This document shows, in pieces, positions 1 through 5,431 of a stretch of DNA of 5,431 nt. Every line of letters begins with the position of its first letter. Positions within the stretch are counted from its first letter, which is position 1. The notes beneath the pieces are model-generated. The model saw only the letters and a list, made by a program, of their open reading frames with translations, was not told the origin of the DNA and ran no database searches. Made by a program: the position numbers and the translations under genes. Source of the stretch: Betaproteobacteria bacterium. GTDB taxonomy: Bacteria; Pseudomonadota; Gammaproteobacteria; Burkholderiales; SG8-41. The stretch lies in assembly GCA_020028375.1 (NCBI GenBank), contig JAHZNX010000166.1:1-5431 (forward strand), written 5' to 3'.

Positions 1-407
1 GCCTTGCATGCCATACGAACCCGGAGATGGCGCCGCCCGCGATGGTGCGGATCTACGGTACCAGTTCTGGATACGGCTGGAAGCACAACGAAATCGTCGG
101 CGCGCAGATCGTTTCCGTTCCAATGGCGCTCCCCGTCCGCAACGCCGATCGCGCGTTTTACACCTTCATGGTGTCGCTGACGGCGGTATTCGTGGCACTG
201 TTCATCCTCCTCAATTTGATGATGAGCCTGATGATCGTGCGGCCCATCACCAGGATGTCGGATGCCGCCGACGCGATCTCGACCGGCAACATGGAAATCC
301 CCGAGTTCGAGGAAACGGGCAAGGATGAAGTGGCAATGCTCGCAAGGTCCTTCAACCGCATGCGCCGCGGCCTGGAGAAGGCGATCGAGCTTATCGACAG
401 TAAGTGA
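1..407 (+). CDS. Tll0287-like (DUF3365) haem-sensor membrane protein with terminal HAMP domain, 5'-truncated
   Basis: This is the C-terminal part of a membrane sensor. The frame is open to the left edge and its first complete codon is at 3, so the Met codon at 27 is internal. The first visible residues are L-A-C-H, preceded by a codon ending in GC. If that codon is TGC, the motif is CLACH, a c-type haem CxxCH site. The following TNPEMAPPAMV and GYGWKHNEIVGAQIVSVPM stretches match the end of Tll0287-like/DUF3365 domains. A hydrophobic helix covers about residues 52-76, counting from the codon at 3. A HAMP domain follows at about 79-129, with the proline at the membrane exit (RPITRM) and the GKDEVAMLARSFNRM second helix. 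The protein stops five residues after HAMP, so no kinase, cyclase or chemotaxis output domain is attached. The sensing domain should face the periplasm, and a signal would have to pass to a partner protein. Family assignment is strong; the ligand (haem redox state or a gas) is inferred. Confidence 0.88.
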   Translation, partial: LACHTNPEMAPPAMVRIYGTSSGYGWKHNEIVGAQIVSVPMALPVRNADRAFYTFMVSLTAVFVALFILLNLMMSLMIVRPITRMSDAADAISTGNMEIPEFEETGKDEVAMLARSFNRMRRGLEKAIELIDSK

Positions 408-459
408 GATGACCCAATTGATTGCCTCCGTGGCACAATCTCGGGCTATTGAATCAGGC

Positions 460-465
460 GATAAT
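460..465 (+). promoter_or_regulatory. Possible -10 box ahead of the 90-aa gene
   Basis: GATAAT lies 35 bases before the start codon in the 92-base gap and resembles a sigma-70 -10 element. No convincing -35 hexamer sits 16-18 bases upstream and there is no TG extension, so this is only a candidate. The same gap contains TGGCAC at 431-436, but the matching sigma-54 -12 element is absent. Confidence 0.22.
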
Positions 466-486
466 AGAGCTCGAGCGATGCTCGCC

Positions 487-492
487 AGGAGG
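487..492 (+). promoter_or_regulatory. Shine-Dalgarno AGGAGG deciding the start at 500
   Basis: A perfect AGGAGG sits seven bases before the ATG at 500. It settles the start against the in-frame TTG at 422, which has no such site and would add 26 residues unlike the rest of the protein. Confidence 0.85.
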
Positions 493-499
493 TTTCCCC

Positions 500-772
500 A
501 TGAGCAACCCACCCAGCAGGCCTGACGGCCAGGCGGAAAGCTCGCCCCAGGGAAGCGCGGGTCCTCAAAAGTTCAGTGCCGAGACGCTGCGGAAGGCCGA
601 AGCCGAGCTGGCGCAATACATCGGCCCGATGGCGAAGGTCATCGTCAAGCGCGCCGCGGCGAAGGCGCGCTTTGAAACCGAGCTCTACATGCTGATCGCG
701 GAGGAGATCAAGGATCCCGCAGAACGCAGAATCTTCGTCCGCAAGGCGACTTCCCTATCGGACCGGCGCTGA
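500..772 (+). CDS. 90-aa helical protein resembling the C-terminal tail domain of Ser/Thr protein kinases
   Basis: This is a small soluble protein with no signal peptide or membrane segment. Residues 1-24 are rich in Pro, Ser, Gly and Gln and are probably disordered. Residues 25-82 form an amphipathic helical block containing YIGPMAKVIVKRAA at about 40-53, then ETELYMLIAEEI, then AERRIFVRKA. This layout (IGP-AKV-VKRAA, a Leu/Tyr helix, then an acidic-Arg-Phe helix) is one I associate with a short domain at the C terminus of bacterial Ser/Thr kinases and related FHA or cyclase proteins, where it follows the catalytic part. Here it stands alone. It lies 92 bases after the haem-sensor gene on the same strand, so it may be co-transcribed or have its own weak promoter. 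A role as a signalling adaptor is inference. The start was chosen from the AGGAGG at 487. Confidence 0.8.
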   Translation: MSNPPSRPDGQAESSPQGSAGPQKFSAETLRKAEAELAQYIGPMAKVIVKRAAAKARFETELYMLIAEEIKDPAERRIFVRKATSLSDRR

Positions 773-787
773 CCGGCTGATTGCCGG
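773..787. terminator. Weak hairpin in the convergent gap
   Basis: CCGGC at 773-777 pairs with GCCGG at 783-787 around a five-base loop, directly after the stop codon of the 90-aa gene and 39 bases beyond the stop of the facing hydrolase gene. It is the only obvious dyad in the 53-base gap (773-825). No T-run follows on either strand, so it is not a textbook intrinsic terminator. It may only stabilise a transcript end, or mean nothing. Confidence 0.25.
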
Positions 788-825
788 GCCGCAGGCTACC
801 GGAGGAATGCGTATCCCGTGTCGGA

Positions 826-1683
826 TCATCTCCCGAGCAGGAAATCCCGCACCACCTTGATCTGGTCGTCTGCCATGAGCATGGGCGCATGTCCGATGCC
901 CTCGAATTCTACCAGCCGCGGCCGCGGACCACGGAGCGTCATGGATGTCGCAGTATCCTTCAGCAGCAGGTCCGACTTCGCGCCCCGGACGAGCAGCGTG
1001 GGGCAGGTGATGGCGTCCCAGTACTGCCAGAGGTCCACGTTTGCGAGCGGCTGCTTCCGGAACGGAATGGCGATCCCCGGGTCGTAGCGGAACCCCCAGG
1101 AGCCGTCTTCGTATTGCGTTGCGCCGTACTCGGTCAGGTGTCGCCACTGCGCATCGGTGAGCGAACCGAACGGCGCCGACACCATGCGTAACATGGCTTG
1201 CAGTTCGTCCAAGGTCCTGAAGCGCGGGTCCATGCCGACATAGGTTGCGAGGCGTTCAAGCGCGGCCTTGGGGATGACGGCGCCGACATCGTTCAGCACC
1301 AGCCTTTCGATCGGCGAGTTGGGGCGCGAGGCGAGCAGCATGCCGAAAATGCCGCCCATCGAGGTGCCGACCCAGTGGATCTTCCGCTGCCTGCCACCGG
1401 CCGTGACGCGGGCGATCAACGCCGTCATGTCGGCGCAGTATTGGGGATAGCCGTAGTCCTCCTTCGCGGGCAGCCAGTCGCTGCGGCCGCGGCCGGCGAC
1501 ATCGGGGCAGATCACCCGGAATTCCGGCAACAGGGCCTTGGCGAGGAAGTCGAAGTCGCGGCAATTGCGGGTGAGGCCGTGCACGCAGATCGCCAGGCGT
1601 TCCGCATCGGGGTCGCCCCACTCCACGTAGTGCATGCGGTGAAAGCCCTTGCTGGAGAGGCACAGTACGTGATCGCTCTTCAT
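826..1683 (-). CDS. Alpha/beta hydrolase (serine hydrolase), last gene of the operon
   Basis: This 285-residue cytoplasmic enzyme has the full alpha/beta-hydrolase signature. The oxyanion region is HGLTRN at 35-40, and DVAGRGRSD at 61-69 matches the conserved D-x-x-G-x-G-x-S-D turn. The nucleophile elbow is GTSMGG with Ser108, the likely acid is Asp238 (LLVRGAKSD), and the base is His265 (GIGHAP). A helical cap lies at about 135-215. The length is normal and the triad is intact, so it should be active on an ester, amide or similar bond. Nothing fixes the substrate; such proteins are often labelled esterase, epoxide hydrolase-like or haloalkane dehalogenase-like. The ATG overlaps the stop of the upstream membrane-protein gene by four bases (ATGA at 1680-1683), which implies translational coupling. 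It has no strong Shine-Dalgarno of its own, in keeping with that. There is no signal peptide. Confidence 0.93.
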   Translation of the reverse strand: MKSDHVLCLSSKGFHRMHYVEWGDPDAERLAICVHGLTRNCRDFDFLAKALLPEFRVICPDVAGRGRSDWLPAKEDYGYPQYCADMTALIARVTAGGRQRKIHWVGTSMGGIFGMLLASRPNSPIERLVLNDVGAVIPKAALERLATYVGMDPRFRTLDELQAMLRMVSAPFGSLTDAQWRHLTEYGATQYEDGSWGFRYDPGIAIPFRKQPLANVDLWQYWDAITCPTLLVRGAKSDLLLKDTATSMTLRGPRPRLVEFEGIGHAPMLMADDQIKVVRDFLLGR

Positions 1684-2321
1684 GCTCGGTCCGGGGCGGT
1701 CCTGTCGCGCAAGAGTTTACCGCCCCTGTAGAACAGCGCCATGCCCGCGATCTGGATCAGGTGGTAGAGGTCGTTGTGGTTCAGGTGCTCGTGCAGGGAG
1801 ACGCCGTAAAACTGCACCGCGGCGGCCACGACGGAAGCCCCGATCCCGGCAAGCACCCAGTACGAGGCCGCGTCCCCGCGGCTTGCGGCGGACCAGCCAT
1901 GCAGGAGGGCGAGCGCCGCCATGGCGATTGCGGTATCGAGCACGACGTAGCCGTATTCGTCGTGGACGAGCATCCACGCCGAGTAAACCACGAGTTGCGC
2001 GGCGGCGATTGCGAGTAGCACGGTGCGCGCCGTGCCGCGCGTCGTGGCGAAGATGCTTCCCGCCATCATGCCGAAGCTGAATACGCCGATGGCAAGCACC
2101 GTGACCTTCCAGCTGAGCGCAAAGGTGGCCGCGCTCATGACTGAGGCGAAACCATGATGCGTGCCACCGAGCAGGGCGGATACCGCTACTGCGCCAAACG
2201 CGAGTGCCCACCATCTGCGGGCGCGCTCCCCGGCGGCATTCCGGTACAGGCGCCACCCAAGCACGGCGCTGACCGCGCCGAGCGCGTAGTCGGTGATCAT
2301 GGTCACCGGCTCGCTGATCAT
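1680..2321 (-). CDS. Seven-helix DUF6962-like integral membrane protein
   Basis: This 213-residue protein is almost entirely membrane-embedded. I place helices at about 9-25, 38-54, 70-92, 101-119, 125-142, 152-172 and 186-200. The opening (SEPVTMITDYALG) and the overall layout agree with bacterial proteins named DUF6962. Polar residues stand out against the helices: His55-His56 (GGTHHG) at the end of helix 2, His120-Asp121 after helix 4, Asp129 in helix 5, and His177, His179, His182, Asp184 and His187 before and into helix 7. A His/Asp set near the last helix resembles the CREST group (alkaline ceramidases, PAQR receptors, Per1), which are metal-dependent membrane hydrolases. That link is inference. 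The start at 2321 was preferred to the Met at 2300 because the N-terminal residues fit the family. It begins 19 bases after the methyltransferase stop and overlaps the hydrolase start. Confidence 0.85.
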   Translation of the reverse strand: MISEPVTMITDYALGAVSAVLGWRLYRNAAGERARRWWALAFGAVAVSALLGGTHHGFASVMSAATFALSWKVTVLAIGVFSFGMMAGSIFATTRGTARTVLLAIAAAQLVVYSAWMLVHDEYGYVVLDTAIAMAALALLHGWSAASRGDAASYWVLAGIGASVVAAAVQFYGVSLHEHLNHNDLYHLIQIAGMALFYRGGKLLRDRTAPDRA

Positions 2322-2340
2322 GTGCCGCCTGAACGCCCGA

Positions 2341-3246
2341 TCACCGTTTGTCGGCGATGCATATCAGCTCGCCGCGTGCCGTATCCGGAGGGTTTCCCGC
2401 AAAGCCGGCGAAATAGCGGGCGCGCAAATTGCCCGCGTTGGCCACGCTGTTCAGCACGAATCCGAACTTGTGCAGGAACGCCGGCAGCTCGGCGACGACG
2501 AAGCCGGACTTGAACGGCTCGCGCCATAGGCGCAGCAGCCGCCTCACCAGCGGCGTGGCGTTGTGGAAGTCGATGCGGCCGCCGGCCGTTGGTTCCATCA
2601 CGGTGAACACGACCCGGCTGCCGCTGCCGCCGTGCGTGCCGAATACCTGGAACAGCGCGGAGACCTCCTTGTACGTGAGGTACATCAGAACACCCTCGAT
2701 CACGAACACGCTGTTTGCGCCGCGGCGGTACGCGGGGACGCACAGGAGCGCCTCTTCCAGTGTCTGCCGCGTGAGATCGGCCGGCTGGAAGACGAGATTG
2801 CCACCTGCGGCCTGGTCCGCTTCGACCGTTACGCGTTTGCAACGCTGGGTTGCCGGGTGATCGATCTCGATGAAGGTGACGGACGGATGGGAGCAATGCA
2901 GCCGCAGCGCCAGGGTATCGAAACCGGCGCCGGGCACCACGACCTGCGAAGCGCCACGGGAGATTGCTTCGGTCACGGCCGACTCGATCATCCGCTTGCG
3001 CAGCATGAAGTGCAGCATCAGGCCGGGAACCGTCGAGCGCTCGGCCAGCCGCGCCAGCCAGCGCAGAGCCGGATGGCACAGCGCGTTGACTGCCGCGCGC
3101 GTGGATGCAGGGGCCGCAGCGATGAATCGGCGGCAATAAGCGGCAGCTCCAGGGGGTACCAACCCGCCCACGCGGGAGTCGCCGTCGAGGAACACCGTAG
3201 CCGCCGCGATCAGCGTGGCGGTCGAGCTGGGCCGGTCCTCGCGCAT
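2341..3246 (-). CDS. Class I SAM-dependent methyltransferase, leucine carboxyl methyltransferase-like family
   Basis: This 301-residue cytoplasmic methyltransferase transfers a methyl group from S-adenosylmethionine. The N-terminal SSTATLIAAATVFL (7-20) and the helical region before the fold fit the bacterial LCMT/PPM1-like (TIGR00027-type) group. Motif I is VVVPGAGFDT at 102-111, a GxGxD SAM loop. Motif II is FIEIDHP at 125-131, whose acidic residues should hold the ribose. Asp157 (PADL) fits the adenine-contact position, and EGVLMYL at 184-190 is the family's hallmark post-motif. Members of this group often O-methylate carboxyl or hydroxyl groups of natural products rather than a protein C terminus, so the substrate is open. 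The ATG lies three bases after the stop of the FAD-enzyme gene, which suggests coupled translation. No clear Shine-Dalgarno is visible. The length is typical and all core motifs are intact. Confidence 0.93.
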   Translation of the reverse strand: MREDRPSSTATLIAAATVFLDGDSRVGGLVPPGAAAYCRRFIAAAPASTRAAVNALCHPALRWLARLAERSTVPGLMLHFMLRKRMIESAVTEAISRGASQVVVPGAGFDTLALRLHCSHPSVTFIEIDHPATQRCKRVTVEADQAAGGNLVFQPADLTRQTLEEALLCVPAYRRGANSVFVIEGVLMYLTYKEVSALFQVFGTHGGSGSRVVFTVMEPTAGGRIDFHNATPLVRRLLRLWREPFKSGFVVAELPAFLHKFGFVLNSVANAGNLRARYFAGFAGNPPDTARGELICIADKR

Positions 3247-3249
3247 GGC

Positions 3250-4713
3250 TCAGGCGAACATCTTCCGGTAGTGGCGGTACCAGTCGCTCTGGAACACCTC
3301 GGCCGGATCGTACTTGCGCTTGAGCTTGAGGAAGTCCGGGAACTGCGGATAGCAGGTCGCGACCTGCTTGCGGGTCGCGTACTTGTGGTAGGTCGGGAAG
3401 TAGCTGCCGCCGTGCCGGATGCCGATGTCGATCAGGCGCCGGAACGCGTTCGCGGAATGGCGGATTCCTTCCGGCGTGTGCACTACGTGCAGGTTGAAGA
3501 TGACGCAGGCGTAGGACTTCTTCGCCCAAGCGAGGAAGCTTTCACGGTCCTGCTCGATCAGGCGGATCGTGCCGTAGATGATTTCGACCTTGTTGCGGCG
3601 GGCGTCCTCGCGCACGTCCGCCATGAAACGCTCGAGCGATTCACGCTCGCAGTAGATCTCGGTGATGGCCTCGGTCGCCGGGTGCTTCTCCCCGAGCCTG
3701 CGGTCGAGCGCGCGATGGTAGTGGTCGGGATAGACGCTCATCTGGTGCTCGTCCGACCAGTACACCTGCCCCTCGGTCGAGAGGTAGTAGCCGGCGTAGC
3801 GCTTGAAGGCCTGCGCCTTGTCGGCATGGGCGAGGTAGAGGAGCTCGGTCCAGTCGGCGTCCGCCAGCTCCTTCTGGGCCGGCGGAATCGGCGTCGCGTC
3901 GGCCACCGGCTTGTAGCAGGAGAACACGCCCCGGCGCAGGAAGGCATCGGACCGGTCGTCGATCGAGTACTGGAAATCGCCGTAGAGAAAGCCGTCGCGG
4001 ATGCGCTCGGAGAAGGCCCGGGGCAGTCCCTCGATGTCGCGCACTTCGACCACGCGCTGCACCTTGCGCCGCGGGACGAGCCGCAGCGTGACCGAGTAGA
4101 TGAAGCCGAACAGCCCGTAGCCGCCGATCACGAGCCGGAACAGTTCCGGGTTCTCGCTCCGGCTGCAGTTGACGAGCTCGCCGCGGGCGTCGAGCAGCTT
4201 GAAGGACTCGACGTCGCCCACGAACGGCGGCAGGGTGAGACCGCGCCCGTGCACGTTGGCCGCCATGCAGCCGCCCATGGTGAGCCGGTCGGCGCCGGTC
4301 TGCTTCTGCGAAAAGGCCCATTGCCTTGCGCGCCCGCGCTGGGTGTAGACGAGGTGCTCGAGCAGCTGCGGCCACTGGAGTCCCGATTCGACCTCGATCA
4401 GGCCGCGGTTGGTATCGAACGCGAGCACCCGGCTGAGCTTGCGGATGTCGATCAGCACCCCGTCCGTGGCGAACGCCTGCGCGCCCATGGCGTGGCGTCC
4501 GCCCGCGATGCAAACCGCACGCTGCTCGCGCCGCGCCGCGTTGATTGCGCGTCGCACCGCGTCCAGCGTCTGCGGCACCACGACGCTATGGACGCGGGTT
4601 GCGTTCAGCCCCGAGTGGATGTCGTTCACGACGACGTCGTCGGCGCGCGCCGGCGCGTATGGCCACGCCGCCGCCAGTCCCGCGATCCGGAGGAACTCCC
4701 TGCGCGTGATCAT
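3250..4713 (-). CDS. Tat-exported FAD-binding oxidoreductase (VAO / aldonolactone oxidase-like)
   Basis: This 487-residue flavoenzyme is probably periplasmic. The N terminus is a twin-arginine signal: TRREFLR at 3-9, a hydrophobic stretch at 10-20, and a likely cut after ARA at 22-24. The FAD-binding PCMH fold follows. AGGRHAMGAQ at 70-79 is the pyrophosphate loop, with His74 where VAO enzymes often carry covalently bound flavin. VESGLQWPQLLEHL lies at 108-121, and MGGCMAANVHGRG at 146-158 is equivalent to the GTHG segment of aldonolactone oxidases. IGGYGLFGFIYSVTLRLVP at 196-214 closes the FAD domain. The C-terminal half holds SYFPTYHKYA at 437-446, similar in place to the HWxK motif of sugar-lactone oxidases, and the usual ending FLKLKRKYDPAEVFQSDWY. 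The reaction should be oxidation of an alcohol or lactone, with O2 or another acceptor. The substrate is unknown. A strong Shine-Dalgarno supports the start. Confidence 0.92.
   Translation of the reverse strand: MITRREFLRIAGLAAAWPYAPARADDVVVNDIHSGLNATRVHSVVVPQTLDAVRRAINAARREQRAVCIAGGRHAMGAQAFATDGVLIDIRKLSRVLAFDTNRGLIEVESGLQWPQLLEHLVYTQRGRARQWAFSQKQTGADRLTMGGCMAANVHGRGLTLPPFVGDVESFKLLDARGELVNCSRSENPELFRLVIGGYGLFGFIYSVTLRLVPRRKVQRVVEVRDIEGLPRAFSERIRDGFLYGDFQYSIDDRSDAFLRRGVFSCYKPVADATPIPPAQKELADADWTELLYLAHADKAQAFKRYAGYYLSTEGQVYWSDEHQMSVYPDHYHRALDRRLGEKHPATEAITEIYCERESLERFMADVREDARRNKVEIIYGTIRLIEQDRESFLAWAKKSYACVIFNLHVVHTPEGIRHSANAFRRLIDIGIRHGGSYFPTYHKYATRKQVATCYPQFPDFLKLKRKYDPAEVFQSDWYRHYRKMFA
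3351..3368. repeat. 18-bp perfect palindrome inside the FAD-enzyme gene
   Basis: AGCAGGTCGCGACCTGCT equals its own reverse complement over 18 bases; the next base pair (T/T) breaks it. It encodes the KQVATC region near residues 449-454 of the flavoenzyme, so protein coding may fully explain it. It has no loop, and a regulatory role would be speculative. Confidence 0.6.
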
Positions 4714-4721
4714 GGCCGAAG

Positions 4722-4728
4722 CCTCCTT
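4722..4728 (-). promoter_or_regulatory. Strong Shine-Dalgarno of the FAD-enzyme gene
   Basis: On the minus strand AAGGAGG lies eight bases before the ATG at 4713, inside the 19-base gap after the GIDE-like gene. It is the only strong ribosome binding site within the operon. This suggests that the flavoenzyme is initiated independently and that the later genes rely more on coupling. Confidence 0.85.
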
Positions 4729-4732
4729 GCGC

Positions 4733-5431
4733 TTACAGCATGAAAAGCCCGGCGCTCCCCGCGCCGAGGAAAACGAAGAAGTGCACTACGCTCCAGATGC
4801 GGTAGCGCGCGCCGATCTTCTCGGGCAATTCGTTCGCCAGCAGGAACAGCCGCCCGTCAGCGGGCTTGCGCAGGATGTGGACGCCCTCCGTCGAGCGCGA
4901 CCGCACTTGGGCGTGGAGCGCGCGCACCTCGCGCCGCGCCTGCAGCCGGGCGAGCTCCCATTCCTTCATGCTGATCCTGCCGTCGCGGTCGAGATCGAAG
5001 CGCTCATGCAGATGCCGCTGGTCCGCTTTCCATTGCGCGAGCAGCGCGCCCACATCGGCGCGCTCGTCGCCGGGCGCGATTGCGCCCGCAGTGGTGGTGC
5101 TGAACTCGCCGATGGCGTAAATGACGGACTTGGTGCGGAGCAGCCACTCGGTGTGGCGGCGGTCGAATTCATCCCAGTGCTTGCGGTCGTGGGTCAGCAC
5201 TTCCGCCCCCTCCGGGGAAATCACGCACTGGCCGGTGTCATCCACCAGCAGGAACTGCTCCACGCTCGAACCGCTGTCCACCGTCTGCCACTTGTCGTTC
5301 GAGCCCTTCTCCTCGATCTGGTACCAATACCAGCAGCACGGGGTCCGGCTCAGCCTGCTCAGGATCGGTTCGCCGGGAAGGAGCTCGGTGCGCCCGAAGA
5401 GCTCGACGTAGCCCTGTGCGGCGGAGGCCAC
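4733..5431 (-). CDS. GIDE-type membrane protein with an EF-hand insert, 5'-truncated
   Basis: This is the C-terminal 232 residues of a longer protein. The first codon at the edge is GTG and the frame is open there, so the true start lies outside. Residues 8-80 match the GIDE domain of bacterial proteins labelled E3 ubiquitin ligase family: ELFGRTELLPGEPILSRLS, then TPCCWYWYQIEEKG, W48, then FLLVDDTGQCVISPEGAEV. IYAIGEFST (104-112) continues the family pattern. No RING finger is visible, so ligase activity should not be assumed. Residues 146-157 (DLDRDGRISMKE) form a canonical EF-hand loop with ligands at positions 1, 3, 5, 9 and 12 and Gly at 6, which predicts calcium binding. A hydrophobic helix (about 211-232) ends the protein. 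Family members usually have an N-terminal helix too, which would be off-window, and often neighbour lemA. It is the first visible gene of the operon. Its role is unknown, possibly in the envelope. Confidence 0.85.
   Translation of the reverse strand: MASAAQGYVELFGRTELLPGEPILSRLSRTPCCWYWYQIEEKGSNDKWQTVDSGSSVEQFLLVDDTGQCVISPEGAEVLTHDRKHWDEFDRRHTEWLLRTKSVIYAIGEFSTTTAGAIAPGDERADVGALLAQWKADQRHLHERFDLDRDGRISMKEWELARLQARREVRALHAQVRSRSTEGVHILRKPADGRLFLLANELPEKIGARYRIWSVVHFFVFLGAGSAGLFML

Noticed and set aside
431..446. Possible sigma-54 promoter starting TGGCAC before the 90-aa gene
   Set aside because: The -24 half matches, but at the required spacing the -12 half reads CGGGC instead of TTGC, so the essential GC is missing.
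422..499. Longer version of the 90-aa protein starting at TTG 422
   Set aside because: TTG is a rare start with no Shine-Dalgarno here, while ATG 500 has AGGAGG at ideal spacing. The extra 26 residues look like translated intergenic DNA.
916..927. 12-bp palindrome CCGCGGCCGCGG, with a similar CGCGCCGGCGCG at 4646-4657
   Set aside because: Short GC-only palindromes are frequent in DNA of this composition, and both lie inside well-supported coding sequence.
1198..1731. A 177-codon plus-strand frame opposite the hydrolase
   Set aside because: It is antisense to a hydrolase with an intact catalytic triad. It shows no domain signature and no convincing Shine-Dalgarno.
2318..3529. A 403-codon minus-strand frame overlapping the methyltransferase and the end of the flavoenzyme
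   Set aside because: It is an out-of-frame reading of the same strand, with Arg/Pro-rich low-complexity content and no motifs; the overlapping frames contain recognisable enzymes.
2563..4743. A 726-codon open frame on the plus strand, the longest in the window
   Set aside because: It lies antisense to the methyltransferase and flavoenzyme genes, which both have complete family motifs. Its translation is Arg/Val/Glu/His-rich, without recognisable domains, as expected when GC-rich third positions suppress stops on the opposite strand. It also crosses the junction of two real genes.
4733..5431. A true ubiquitin ligase in a bacterium
   Set aside because: The GIDE-type domain is present but no RING cysteines or histidines are visible in this part. 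The database-style name E3 ubiquitin ligase family does not imply that activity here.

Overview
The window is GC-rich and densely packed. Every gene in it looks bacterial. The haem-sensor/HAMP protein, the kinase-tail-like small protein and the overall codon bias suggest a Betaproteobacterium or close relative, but this is inferred from family habits. No rRNA or other taxonomic marker is present.

Left part (1-772, plus strand). The window opens inside a membrane sensor gene. Its visible part is the end of a Tll0287-like (DUF3365) haem-binding domain, whose CxxCH motif straddles the window edge, followed by one transmembrane helix and a terminal HAMP domain. No output domain follows. After a 92-base gap comes a 90-residue helical protein with a strong Shine-Dalgarno. 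It resembles the free-standing C-terminal tail of some bacterial Ser/Thr protein kinases. The two could belong to a signalling locus that continues to the left.

Right part (826-5431, minus strand). Five genes run leftward as one compact operon, with gaps of 19, 3 and 19 bases and then a 4-base ATGA overlap. In transcription order they are: (1) a GIDE-type membrane protein carrying an EF-hand, 5'-truncated by the window edge; (2) a Tat-exported VAO/aldonolactone-oxidase-like FAD enzyme; (3) a leucine-carboxyl-methyltransferase-family SAM methyltransferase; (4) a seven-helix DUF6962-like membrane protein with a His/Asp pattern reminiscent of CREST hydrolases; (5) a serine alpha/beta hydrolase. 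The operon promoter lies beyond the right edge. The two transcription units converge on a 53-base gap that holds only a weak hairpin.

Read together, the operon has the parts of a small-molecule or lipid modification pathway at the cell envelope: oxidation in the periplasm, methylation and ester hydrolysis in the cytoplasm, and two membrane proteins. The substrate cannot be read from sequence. No mobile elements, CRISPR arrays, tRNAs or rRNAs were seen.
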